From: Apoderus coryli
Lineage: Eukaryota; Arthropoda; Insecta; Coleoptera; Attelabidae
Length of the DNA stretch: 64,000 bases
Assembly: GCA_911728435.2 (NCBI GenBank)
Contig: OU452199.1
Coordinates: forward strand, 16,378,860-16,442,859
Direction of reading: 5' to 3'
The translations under genes and the position numbers were made by a program. Every line of letters begins with the position of its first letter. Within the stretch, counting starts at the first letter, position 1. Shown here piece by piece: positions 32,919 to 45,800 of the stretch. The notes beneath the pieces were generated by a model. The model was not told where the DNA came from. It did no database searches and was given only the letters and a program-made list of their open reading frames with translations.

Positions 32919-35900
32919 GAGGGAATTTACTTGATTTACAACCAACAACTCAGAATGAAGCTACAACTGAAAGTCAAACAACTAAAATATCCGAAGACAA
33001 AAATGAAGCATCAGAAAGTTCAACCGGTCCCGAATCTTCAGAGGAATCAAACGAAACTGAAAACACTTCCAATGATTCAAATGAAGAAACGGCTACTATC
33101 AAGGAAACTTCTGAAGTCATTGAAACCACAGAATCAGCTGAAAATGAGCCAGAGGAAACAACTGCATCGGCCGTAGAAACTAGTGAGGAAAGTACAACAA
33201 CAGCGGAAGTAAAAGGAGAAGAAACATCAGAAGTGACTGAATCAAACGTCGAAACTCCAAAAGAGGACGCAATAAGCGAAAATACTGAGCAATCTGAAAC
33301 CTTACAAGAAAACACTCTCACTAACGAAGAAACTGCTAGTCTAGAGGTGTTAAGATCCTCTGAAGAAAATAATTTAGAAGAGGTTACCGCTAAAACAATC
33401 GAAGCAAATGCAGATACTTCAGAGAGAAATGCCGAAACCGAAGTAACGAATACTAAAGGAATATCTAAAATACCTGAAACAAATATGGAATCTACCGTAC
33501 AAGAATATTCTACCAGTGATGAAGAACCTGCTAACCTATCTATCGGATCATCCGAAGAATACCAGTCAATCGTGACGACTCAATTACACGAAGAATCTTC
33601 AGAAACAAATGCCGAATCTGAAATAGGAGCTAGTACAGAAGTATCTGAAATATCTGAAACCAATACTGAATCTAGCACTAATGAAGAATCCGCTGATAAA
33701 GAACATATGGGATCATCCGAAAAAAATCAATCAGAAGAGATGTCAGTTGTTACAACCGAAGCAAACGAGGAATCGTCTGAGACAAATACTGAATCAGAAA
33801 TATCTAAAATAAATATAGAAACTACCATGTTAGAATCGACGGAAGTTGGAGAAGAAGTAAGTCAAACAATTTCAGAATCCAGTATAGAAAATCAATCAAG
33901 CGAATTAATGGAAACACAGGAATCTTTAAAAACCGAAACTCAAGGAAGTGACCAAACTGTTAAAGAAATCGGCTCCAGTATGGCAGTTTCTGAAGTTAGT
34001 GGGAACAATCCATCAAGAGAATCGTCTGATTCTACCCTTGAAACAACAGAAACAGAGTCTTTGGAAGAAATAGCCTCTAACCCAGAAACGTCTGAATCTG
34101 CGTTCCCCGAGAACAACACAGGAAAAACAGGAACAGAACCCAGTGTAATCGGGTCCGAAAAAATGGATACGCTTACCTCACCTGAAAGTGAGTCAACTTC
34201 TCTAGAGGCGTTGGAACAAACTACTAAAGAAATTGAAATCGGGTCCCATCTAACTGAAACGTCTATAATAACTGAGAGCGAAACAATATCGGTAGATCTA
34301 AATGAAAGAACAATGCAAAGTAAAGAAACAGAAATTTCAACTGAAAGTATGCTCACTTCCGAACAAGATAATTTCAGTGCAAGTTCACATCTAGCAAAAG
34401 AACCAATTTCACAAACAGAGATAACAGAGGCCAGCACTAATGTAGAAGAAATGACTAGTCCGGTACACTTAGAAGATTCGGAACATAAATCAACAATTTG
34501 CAAGGCGTGTAGTAGTTCTAATACAAGTGGATCTAAGGAAATGAATAAAATTACATATGGGAATGGAGGGACCGAAGCATCTGAGTTCTTAGAAGAGGAA
34601 AATGAAGGATTAGATAAAATGAACAGAAGCCATACTAAAAAAGGGGTTCACCATGAAGTTAACATTAATACACCTCAAACAGGTAAAGAGGAAACTAAAT
34701 CTTACGGTAGTACAAAAACAGGAACGAACCAAGAAGAGGAAATTACGATTGCGATTAACATACCAGATTCAGAACACAAATCGACAGTATGCAAGACTTG
34801 TAGTGCTTCAAATAAGAGTAGTTCGGAACAATCTAGTACAGCCACGTATGGACAGCTGCAAACAACAGGATCTGACTCGTTAGATGAAGAAAATAATACA
34901 AAAATGAACAAGAGTTACACTAAACCTGGCGGTGAGAATGAAGTCAATATTAATGATACTGAAGCAGGTAAAACTGAAACTAAATCAGCAGTGACCTTCG
35001 GCGCAGAAACAACTGAAGAAGACAACCATTCTATGGACACAGATGAAAATGAAACTACAGGAGAGCAATCTGTTATAGATGAAACCAGTGAAAAAAGCAA
35101 CACTATGAAACAAACTAACGGAGAAAAGTTAGGAACAACCTCTGAGATCGGTTCTAAAGCAACCAAAAGTAAATTAAAAGATGTCACGATTTTCAATGGC
35201 AGCTTAGAAATCAGTGAAACTGAATCAAATGAAAGTGAAGAACAAACAAAAACCGCAGAGGTGGGTTCAAAAGCTACAAAAAGTGAACAATTACAAACAT
35301 CTAAAGATTTGGGTTCGGCAGCGACAAAAAGTAAACTTGAAGACGTAACAATATTTAACGAAGATATTGAAGCTACTGCCACAGAATCAATATTAATCAG
35401 TGAAAGTGAGCAATCAGGAACATTTACACAACTTGGTTCAAAAGCGACGAAAAGTAAACTTGAAGATGTAACAATATTTAACGAAAATACTGAAGATATT
35501 GCCACAGAATCAACATTTAATCATATAACAAATGGCGTACTTCCTGAAGCGGGGTCACCAAAAGCTGAAGGTACCATCGAATCTGTACAGTCTAGTACCG
35601 AAGAAGAAGAAACAGTACCAATTCGTCTACATGAAGATCATGAATCCACTCTGTGTAAAAAATGTTCACATACTGAATCAGGCGCAACAGAAGAAAGTAT
35701 TGGTACATCAAAGGAAGGTGAGGCAACGGGAGAAAGTATTAGTGCATTAATGGAAAGTAGCAGTAAAGGGACAGGAGCATCAAAGAACAGTCTTAAAGAT
35801 GTAACAGGTATGGATCTGGAGGAAGAGTCATCAATTATCACAAATGAAATCATTTCCAGTTCAGACATGTTTTCAGAAGTTTCTGCCAGTGGGGAAATAT

Positions 35901-36443
35901 CGACTGAAATAGAAACAGCGAGCAACATAGAGAGTGGCAGTAAAGGGACTGCTCGTGCTAAACCTATAGTAATAGTGGTGAAGGCAGAAGGAACTGAAGC
36001 CAATAAAACAGCTTTAGAAAATTTACTTCATAGACCTTTAAGTGATGTTACGTTAGAGTATATTGATTATCCAGCAGCTTCGAACAAACCAAAAACCTTG
36101 GAGACAGCTACAATTAACGTTCCTATGTCAAGTGAGGATATTGAATCCTGTAATAAAACAGACTTTGATCACAATGAGAATTGTTTCTGTGATGTTGAAA
36201 ATTATTTATATTCATTAAGGCACGATATTGACGAAGATGGAAAAGTTAGCTTATATAACATAAATTGCAATCGATTTATAAGATTTAAAAATGGCTTAAT
36301 AGTAGGAAATAATGTAACACCAGTGCGCAGAAAAAGAAGAAGTTTATTATATTTTGATAATCTGAATGCAAAAAATGACATTATTGAGTATTTGGATATA
36401 CATGGAGTATTTCACAAAGATTCGGCACACATACCCAGTTCAG
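32919..36443 (+). CDS. Giant mucin-like membrane protein, exon 10 (second Ser/Thr/Glu-rich exon, furin-like site)
   Basis: Starts after ttttttcag with a two-base phase-1 start and is open for 3,525 nt to TCA G|GTAAGA. The first third is acidic Ser/Thr/Glu mucin-like sequence. Then come three CxxC motifs in a shared frame SEHKST[IV]CK.C: ICKAC (34499), VCKTC (34790) and LCKKC (35654). The first two head a duplicated block of about 97 residues (TYG, MN[RK]S[HY]TK, NIN[DT]). A shorter repeat GSKATKSKLEDVTIFN occurs about three times at 35147-35480. The last 130 residues change character, with CNKTDFDHNENCFCDVENY, a further Cys and balanced composition, and so may fold. They contain RRKRRS (about 36330), a strong furin-type site just before the Ig-like domain. 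The frame runs past the donor to a stop at 36553. Confidence 0.8.
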
Positions 36444-38629
36444 GTAAGACAAATTTATTTGCCCTCTATCTGGAAAACGACCATGCGACTTTTTCGTATA
36501 TAATGACCAAATCTTCTACAGGCTGTTTTATGTCTTCTTTACAACTTACATAAAATATAAGTGAGATATTATGCGAAACTGTTAAGAGAAATCTGATAGG
36601 TGTCGAAGCGTAGATTTCCATACATCTAGTAAAATTGATTTGATCGTTGCACTTCACCACATCTCTCAAGATGTCCTAGAACCGCGCAGTTATGTTGTTA
36701 AAACCATGTTAGTGGGTGTATGGTATACCATAGCCTTCTTTAGGCAAGCCATGAACAGACAATGGCAACACAGCAATACAGTTAGTAATAAAACAGTCTA
36801 CTCTACATACTCAGCCGGTGATCGGTGGGGTCGAAACGAAATTATTTGGCACAACAAATTTGTAATCGTATTTTGTAGCATATAATTCTAAATTTAAATT
36901 TTTGTTTAAATTCAAAAGAAGATCTTCAAACCTTTCAATTAAATCGGCCTTTATGAATAATTAATTTTTTTCTTTGGACGTCCATTTGTTCACATTTTCG
37001 TTCTTCGGGTGATCTTCTAGGAATTGGAACTGTGACATATAGGTATTTTATTATTAGAAAATTTATGTTACAGTTCCATCCGGTTGAAGGTAATTATCCT
37101 CTCGTATAATTTGGCTTTCAGGAAAGTGTTTACAACAAACTACCGCGGTCTTTGAAGGGTTAAAATTAGAGAAACCATTTCTGTTTAAAATTATCATCTT
37201 TGTAAAATAGAAAAACTGTCATTAGTTTGCCATTTTGCTCGAGTTTCAATGCGCTACTATAATTGGATACATCCAGGTATACGGAATGCTGAACGCATAT
37301 TAAAATCGACTAAGAACCAAGAATCAGAAATAAAAAATCAGGTAATTACCTAAAAATCCAGCAGAATTTATTAATAATAATAATTCTTAAATAAACATAC
37401 AACCTATCGTACAAAAGATACTTCCACCGACCGCTTAGTTATACGACAAACACTATGCCATGCCGGTACAAGAGAATGGAATGATATTAGGATATTATAA
37501 GTTAAGCCCGAACGCAAAAACAATACATTGAAGCGCAAAAAAGTCTTAAACAAATTAAAATCTAATACCTACTTCCTACAGCATTGATTCCCTAAAATGG
37601 GCATAAGACCATGGTAATTGTTCTTAAGTGGGTCACTAATTACGGCTGTGCAAATGTGTTTGCAAAAATTAGAAAACTGCTTATAACTTTAAAAATCTCT
37701 ACTTAAGGTAGTATCAAGTATACATTTGTAAGAGCACGTACACATTTTGATCAAACGAATATATTTTGGAAAAACATTGTTTCCAAGAACACGCACATAT
37801 TATTTCCCGTCATAATGGGCGCAAAAACATCAGGGTTTATGATAGTCGCATCCAGAGAAACTGCGCAAAATCTTTTTGCAGTAATGCTCTTGACGATGTC
37901 AAAGCATGTATGTAGTTTAAGTGTAGATGACGACGACGAGGAAGAAGACTGACATACCTGCCCACATTTTGTGTTGACACAGATGATTTAGAATAAATTC
38001 GGTTGACATATTTAATTGTCAGTAGCAAGGGTTGGAATCTGCAAAGCTTGAAAGTGGTAGGGCGGACGTCTACCCATTAAAATTAATATTAAAGTAAATA
38101 GAAATAAAATAAATAATTTTGTTGCATAGCGGTCAAAATTAGTGGCTTTAGTTATACACGGGATTTTGTTTAAATTAGCAGGGCCTGAGTATAATTTTGT
38201 TGAAGCAGATTGAGGCATGGCTCGACGATATCGTTTCGCTCTTATTATGAGCTCGTCAGAGTACCATAGTGGTGTCCACCTACAACAGCAACCTGCCTTG
38301 AACCACAGCGAAATATATACCGGTAGGTATATGTACCTAAACTATACCATCTACATAGCAGTACATACCTCCGATAAACAGGAAGGCCGACACATCCAAT
38401 GTATAGGTAACGCCAGCAGGAAAGATATAAATGTAAAATAATGCAAAAGTAATTGAAACATAAAACGTCAGCAGGAGGCCATTTCATCCTTCCCAACCCC
38501 GCAGCATTATCCACATATATACTGATATCCCAATATCCCATAATGGAACTCAATAGGACCTCATTCACATATTTACTCATACTTGCATTTTATCGTTAAA
38601 TATTTTTTGTTTTTGTTTAATATGTATAG
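36444..38629 (+). other. Intron 10 of the giant gene
   Basis: Starts GTAAGA and ends tgtatag. It holds one copy of a TIR-type element (36716-37475); the remainder (37480-38629) has no recognised coding content. Confidence 0.6.
36716..37475 (+). mobile_element. Non-autonomous DNA element, copy 1 (right end missing)
   Basis: Matches the copy at 57676-58447 over its whole length: catagccttctttaggcaag at the left end, shared internal strings (ttccatccggttgaa, ggaaagtgtttacaacaaac) and the shared end cactatgcc...ccggtacaaga. The right inverted repeat seen in the other copy is not found here. Confidence 0.75.
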
Positions 38630-38758
38630 CTATGGATATATTTGCCCTACCTGGAACGTCTGTCACAATATCATGTTCCTCTAGCGGAAATCAATCTACA
38701 GCAAATGAAGAGAATTCACATGTTCAGTGGACATTCACAGTACGAGACGCTGAAAATG
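38630..38758 (+). CDS. Giant mucin-like membrane protein, exon 11 (Ig-like domain, first half)
   Basis: A 129-nt exon, phase 1 on both sides. It encodes LPGTSVTISCSSSGNQ with the B-strand Cys, then VQWTFTV with the core Trp. This is the first half of an immunoglobulin-like domain (V/I type by motif). Confidence 0.75.
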
Positions 38759-38938
38759 GTAATTAACGTACATTTATTGTACATCAATAAAATGATGATA
38801 ATTTTTTAACTATTTTAGGTATACCTAACGTAAAAAATATTTTTTGCAAAACATAAGTATCAAAAAATATACATTTTAAGTTGTAGCTTATATGTCAAAA
38901 CACATGAACTTTCTTTTTTCTATCAAAAAAATATAATT

Positions 38939-39472
38939 TTATGTTATTGAAATAAAAGTCAACCTCCACGAATCAAATTTAATAGATTTCTCTAAAAAAA
39001 TTTCTCAGGCTACATCATCAGTGGTTAGTAAAAATTATTACATACAGCTATTTCATCATTGTTATATAATTATGTTTTGTTCGGCGAAATGCCTTAATTC
39101 ATTACGTGAAAAAACCATACTTATATCAATAAGCTTTTCGATTTTACTTAATGATTTTTTATAGAAAGAAAAGGTACAATAAGACTCAAATAATGAGTAG
39201 GTATAGTCAAAGATTCTGACGCAAAAATTTTAATGTAATAACAAATTTTAATTTTTTTTAAGGATATATGGTTTAGCACACAAATATTTTTTCACGTAAT
39301 GAATTAATAAATTTCTCCTAAAAAAACATAAATTATATAACAATGATGAAATAGCTTTTTGTAATTTGCTGCCTGGGCTCCGAAACATGTTTGGTTGACA
39401 GAAAATTTTTAGAGAAATCTATTAAATTTGTTTCGTTGAGGTTGCTGACTTTTATTTCAAGAACATAATATC
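38939..39472. repeat. Foldback element inside intron 11
   Basis: Arms 38939-39116 and about 39288-39472 are inverted copies: gaaataaaagtcaacctc against gaggttgctgacttttattt, and aacaatgatgaaatagct against its inverse near 39049-39066. A non-coding MITE-like element splitting the Ig-domain intron. Confidence 0.75.
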
Positions 39473-39691
39473 ATTCTACTCCAGTGCAATATGGACTAGT
39501 TCTTTAAAAAAAATACTTATATAAGATAGCTTTAACAAAATTTTATTTTAAAGATTTTTATTTCAGTTTTTATTATTATTAATTTATAAATTATTAAAAT
39601 CCGTATGTCCCTTTAAAAAGCCTTTGTAAAAATAAATTATACAAATTACTGCTTATTAAGATACTTAAACAATAAAATTTTATTTTTTCAG

Positions 39692-39987
39692 CTAAACTTC
39701 TTCCTGAAACAAGTGATTTATTGCAAATTAATGATGTGTCCATTAAACATTCTGGCAATTACACATGCACAAAAAATGAAATACCAGAAATACATGAACT
39801 GGAAGTAATAATCTTTCCGATTTATGAAGTTGCAATAGATATTTTCTATAAGATTAATGACACTTGTAATATACATACTGGAGATGTTTTATATGCATAT
39901 TTACCAAAAATGATTAGCCCTGTATTATGCGGAAATGACAAAGAATTATGCAGAGTGGACATGCATATGCCTAGATGCCTTTTTGAA
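39692..39987 (+). CDS. Giant mucin-like membrane protein, exon 12 (Ig-like domain, second half)
   Basis: Starts after ttttttcag in phase 1 and ends GAA|GTAAGT in phase 0. It begins LLQINDVSIKHSGNYTCTK, the classic D..SG.Y.C end of an Ig domain. About 70 further residues with four Cys (CNIHTG, LCGND, LCRVD, CLFE) follow, suggesting a second small disulphide-bonded fold. Confidence 0.75.
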
Positions 39988-40260
39988 GTAAGTAGGTATA
40001 TGAACATTTGACCAGAGTATCTTGTATCCAATCTAAGATCCATACCAGGGCTCTGTACAAACTAGTCCAAACATTTTTTTTTACATCATCTGTAAGCAAG
40101 TCAAGTAAATTTTAAAATATTTCACAATTATATAATATCTATACACCAATTTGTCACATGCCACGTAAATTATTATCGGCATTATGAAACTTTATATATG
40201 TTTATTTCTCATCAACAAATACAATTAAAATAACAATCAACTATAATTTGTATTTTGCAG

Positions 40261-40429
40261 GATGATGAGAGCTATTTTAATGTTACCATTTCAGCGATAG
40301 TAGAGCCTACCGCAAAGTTCTTGACTGATATACATGAAGAAAAGTGCGACATTAACTGCAAATTAAAAGTATATTCAAATGCAGTTCAGTTGGTATACAA
40401 AAACTCTGAGATGTTTGAGAAACTTTCAG
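40261..40429 (+). CDS. Giant mucin-like membrane protein, exon 13
   Basis: Between ttttgcag and TCA G|GTATTT; phase 0 in, phase 1 out. It encodes DDESYFNVTISAIVEPTAKF, then EEKCDINCKLKVYS, with a CxxxC pair and an NVT sequon. It probably completes the fold begun in exon 12; no family recognised. Confidence 0.7.
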
Positions 40430-40490
40430 GTATTTATGAAACTACTTACGTATAATATGAATTGATTAAAAAAAATACTTGAAAACAAAA

Positions 40491-40534
40491 GGTGCCAATT
40501 TGCAATATGTTATGTAATATTGCAAATTGGCACC
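40491..40534. repeat. Perfect 18-bp hairpin
   Basis: ggtgccaatttgcaatat at 40491-40508 is followed by an 8-base spacer and its exact reverse complement at 40517-40534. It lies 62 bases after the exon 13 donor. Confidence 0.9.
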
Positions 40535-42746
40535 CTGGAAATAAATGAAAAACCCTGAAACCAAATTGCAAACATTTCAATTTTTATACAATTTGAGCCC
40601 AAAAAAATACAACAATTCCCAAATCCAATAATTATAAAAATAAAATAAAGAATTATACAAACAAATAACACAAAGACAAACAAATTTCACAGTATGTCCT
40701 TCTTAGATATTCTGGAACAATCGAATATAAGCAAGGAGCTAAAAAATTAAATGAACGTTGCTCCTTACTTTTGACAGCTTTTGCATTTGAAAACTGTTTT
40801 TATATTTAAAGTACCTACCCAATGAAATGGCAGTGGTGTCATCCTGCATGCTAAAACCTGGTGAAAGTTTATATGTACCCTTTTTACTGGAATAGTAAAA
40901 TTTAAGTGAAATTTGTTATTATAAATTAAGAACAAAAGTTAATGCATTTTCGTTGGCAATGCTATACAAGTAATAGACAGTGACAAATATTATTATTATT
41001 TAGAAAACCAGTTCAATTTTTGCACGCGGATTTCCTAATAACATTTTAAAAATATTAATTGAATACGTTATCCAGTTCAGCAACAACTTCGACTTTCTTA
41101 TTCATTACGACACTGAAAGAATTGCCTTTTGTTATATTTCATTTGACTCTATATTTATCTTATTAAATTAACAATTTTTGAAATGCCAAGCTTTAGGCAG
41201 AAGTCAACAAATCACCGACTTACAGTTTTAGTATGCTGTGCATTGCAGGAGTCGTACTAGAGTTTTGAAAAACAAAATATTGGTCATGGTAAACCCTCAG
41301 AAAAATAAATAAAAATAGAAATGTCATCTAATTTCAATGTTTGTCTTCATAACATAAAGGTCAATATTTACTTTTTAATAACAGGAGTGCATGTAAACAA
41401 AAGCCAGTGGCGTAGTATAATTCTTTTAAAATCGTGGTTGTAGTTTCCAATAATAAATACATACCTACGCCGGAACTGTAGCATTTTTTTCAAATATAAT
41501 TTATTAAATAATAGATGTCTGGGATTAAAAGGAAACACTTTCTATATTGTGAAAATATTTATTATTAAATGCAAAGGTATATAATTATGAATTTTTGTTG
41601 TAACATTTACTAATTATAAGAAACCATATTTGAAATGAATCATTTGTCTTTCCTAAACCTAAGAAACTGAATCTGTTTCTACCGAGTTTAGACAAGATAA
41701 AAATTATTATGAAACCAACTAGACCTGAGAAGCTGAATCTGTTTAATGTGCATATTTTTCTTTTTCAATTTCTGAGACTGATAGGGTTTCAACTAGGTGT
41801 ATAGTATATTTAAACAACTCATGTTAACTACTATCTCTGCAAAATCCCAAAATCTACGCCATTGTACTTACTTGTGACACGTAACCTTACTCGGAAAATC
41901 ACTCGACGTGCAAACTAAGCACTTTTTTCTCCCCATTATTTAATGGAAACCCAGTTTTACACACTACAAATGCATTAAAGTAGAAAGTCTCGTAAAATTC
42001 ACTTAATTCTCGTTATAAAACTGTACGTAGCACTACTCGCACTCCAGACGTCAACGTGACGTGTAAATATAAACAAATCCCTCCGCGGGGTAGCCACACA
42101 TTTATATCCGTAGAACTGTATTTTTGTGAATCATATTATATTTGATTGATTTCTTGACGTTAAATATTTTATGAACATGTAAGGGCCCTTACAGGTAGCC
42201 GAATACAAAAAGAAATATTATAAATATTGTATAGTTCTGCAATGTAAGAACACTGTGACCAACCCTAATAAAAATTTACACTGGGATGTGAAATACGAGT
42301 TCTGATTCTATGAATAAAACGAACAATTGGCAACAGTGTTAGATTTTATTAGTAAAAATGTAAAGGTTATGTAGGCTACAAACGTTTTTGTGATTAGTTT
42401 CTTGTTATGCCACTTCTATTTTTATTTATTTTTCTGAGGGTAAACCACGTCTGCGGCCTACAATAATATCCTGACTAAACCCAATTGACTTATTTCTATG
42501 TGTGTATATAACATCTTTAATTTACGAGAACAATTAAGGATTAATAGTAATAATTGAGCACGGTGCTGGGTTGGTTGGGTTTGAAATGCTAAAACGTTGT
42601 AGATTTGTAGATAGTGACCAGTTTTTATTATGCAAATAAGTATGAAATTTTAATGCAAAAGTTAAACCTGTTTTCGAAATACTAGAAACAGTTATATTTA
42701 CTAGCTTTAACATGCTGTATCTCATTACCTAAGAACTCTCGTGGCT

Positions 42747-42810
42747 TAGGTTCTTACCTTACTTTTCATAATTTTTTTTAGGTTCTTACCTTACTTTTCA
42801 TAATTTTTTA
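42747..42810. repeat. 32-bp tandem duplication
   Basis: taggttcttaccttactttt plus an A/T tail occurs at 42747 and again at 42779. Confidence 0.85.
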
Positions 42811-42888
42811 CAAACGATTATAATACCTATCATTAAAGGGTTGTCGAATATCGGAACACCCTGTATAAACATCTGATATATTTTATTC

Positions 42889-45800
42889 AATCATAAGCAT
42901 TCACTCGCTAACGAGTATGAATTACTCCAACTCAGGAATTTTTGTTGTTAACCCTAAGATGGCTGGACAGAGCGATCCTCGAGCCACAAATTTTGTCACA
43001 AAACTGACCACCCAATCACCACCATTTACCAGCTGTAGGTGCGCTGCCCCATCAATACGTTCTCTCTTCTTTCGATTCTGTCTCTCGCATCCTCATGTCG
43101 GCGACACTACTCTTCAAAAACTTGATGGCCCTCGTAAATGGTACGCAGCCACCTCGATCGGTCGTTTGCGATCTGCTCCGAGTTGTTCTTGACATCTAAG
43201 CTACACTGTATGTTGGTCTCAAGAACATCCTTGTATCTCTTTTGATGCCCTCCATTGCGTGAACCGACTTCAAGCTGTGAGTAAAGGATTATCTTTGGAA
43301 GACGTTCCGTTTGCTTGCGGATTATGTGGCCAGTCCATCACAGCTCGTGCCTGACAATCATCGCCTCAATGCTAGTTGTTTCAGCTTCCTCCAGAACGCT
43401 GATGTTTGTTCGGTTCGGCCATGCCATTTAATACCAATAATTCTTCTAAGATAAGTGGTCCAAGACTAATAGATATACGTAAGGGTAGGAACTACAATAC
43501 ACTCGCAACTTGCTTCGAATGCCGATTTTATGATTATCGAAGACTTTCGTCCTGATAAAGCCAAAAGATGCGCTTGCCCTCTTATACGATGCTGAATCTC
43601 ATCATCGATATTTGTCTCCGTGAACTCGAATATGTGGTGGGACCGCCACAGTGTTTGGTGCAGGCTGGTAGGGAACCTGTTTTCTTTATATTCAGATCAA
43701 ACCTGTATGCGCTGTTAAATACATTTAGTAGGTATATATTGCAGATCCTCTTCTGTATCACCTAGAACAACTTTGTCATCCGCGTATTGAAGCTCAATGA
43801 CTGATGTAGATACAATCTTCGTCCCAGCTTGCAGTCTACGAAGGTTGAAGAGTCCGCCGCCATCAAATCTATAGACAATCTCTATTCTCCCCGGCAGTTC
43901 ATTCTTAACAAGGTGAATGACCGTTCCCACAAGCACATGCATTTAGTATATATTGTAAGATCATCTTCTGTATCAACTAGGACAACATCTGCATATTTAA
44001 GCTCAATGACTGATGTGGATACAATCTTCGTAGGTTAAGGGTTGAAGAGGCCGGCGCCACCAAATCTGTAGACGATCACTATTCCCCATTCCCTCCGGCA
44101 GTTCATCCTTAACAAGTTGAATGACCGTTGCCACAAACATCGAGGTCGGTGCAATGACACAACCCTGCTTTACACCAGTTGTTATTGGAAAGGGCTCTCC
44201 CCGTCCTCTGCTGCTTTCATAACATCGTGAAGAAGTCGAGGTTTCCGGATGAATTTCTGGGGACATCCGTTGAGCATATCCGTCACAGAGCCTCACGGTT
44301 AACGGAGGCGAACGCCTTGACAAGGTCTATAAAACTCATGTATTTTGTCCCCGTGACTTTTCCTGTATTCGCCTGGCACTAAATATCATGTCGGCTGTAC
44401 CCCTATTGGGTATAAAACCACACTGTGTTTCCGGCAAGCACCCTTCCGAGAGTGGGCGAAGACGATTGTACAAAATTCTTGCAAGAACCTTTCCGGCGCT
44501 GGAGAAGAGAGAGATACCACGATAGTTTCCACATACAGACCTTCTTAAATATAGTGACAATTGACGCATCTCGCATTATTTCAGTAGGCATGGTTTCGGT
44601 GATCCATATTTTGGTTATTATAGAACATGAGAATGTTCCAATATCACTAGTCCTCCTTCTTTAAAAAGCTCAGGAGATATGCCATCCGAGCCAGCTGCTT
44701 TGTGTTGTTTTTCAGTTGTCGAGTAGCTTTGTCAACTTTTTTCAGGGAATGTACATCTCCCAAGTGTTGTCGAGTTGTTCTATGTGGCAACCGATTGAGT
44801 GTTGCATTATCGACGTCCGTGTCCCTGTTTAGTAGTTCCTGAAAATGTTTCTTCCACCGGGAACCAATTGACATGCCTTAGAAGCCGAAAGCCATCCCTG
44901 GTTTGCAGTGGGTTAAGACTGTGGAGAGGGGCCGTAAATGGCCTTAGCGGCATGGAAGAAAGCTCTGGTGTTGTTGCTGTCGGCTAGTTGTTGCATTTCG
45001 ATCGATTTAGCCGTGCACCACTGATTCAAGTTCTTCGTTGTACTTCAGACTTCGCCATTTGAAAGAGACGCTTGTTTAATGTAGAGTTGCGGTCATTTTG
45101 CCAGCTGCTGAATGCTCGTCAAACCAATCCTGATGTTTTCGTCGCATATCGTTACCGTCTCCTCACCAGCAGAGAGCACGACGGACCTAAATAAAGACCA
45201 GTGTTCTTCAATATCATCCGAATATTCTTCCGAGAGCTTGTTCTGCAGGTGTTGTTGACAGTTTCGGTCGATTGTCCTTTAGGCATTCGATGTTAAGGTT
45301 TCGCCTTAATTTTCTTCCCTGCTGTGATCGTTTTCAATATGTCAGTGCTTAGAACTTGGATGTTGCAATGTCGTCTTAAACTTGTCTTTTTGTCTACAAA
45401 GTGTGTTTGTAATTACAAGATCGTGTTCTGCGCATTTCGTTAGCAGCAATAGACCGTTGGAATTACACTTTCCTACTCCGTTGCCGATGGTATTAGGCCA
45501 TAGAGCAGAGTGTCGACCAACTCGAGCGTTGAAGTCTCCTAGCGGGATGATATTGTCGGAGTCAGGAACGTTGATCAGCACGCGGTTATCAAGCTGAGAT
45601 TAGAATTCCTCTTTTAATTCTTCGCCGGTATTCATTGTTGGCGCGAACGCGCTTAGAATTGTGGCTCGCCGATCCCGGATTAGTTAGAGGCGAAGGGTCA
45701 TCAACCTCTCATTTATGCCAGATGGTAGTTCGTCCAAATAACGAATTAGGTCGTTTTTAATGGCAATTCCGACACCATGGATATGGGGTTGACAGTCGTT

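Noticed and set aside
33940..35505. Minus-strand ORFs over exon 10
   Set aside because: Compositional shadows of the sense frame.
38217..38580. Overlapping 74- and 111-codon ORFs on opposite strands
   Set aside because: Within intron 10; no recognisable domain, no phase-compatible splice sites.
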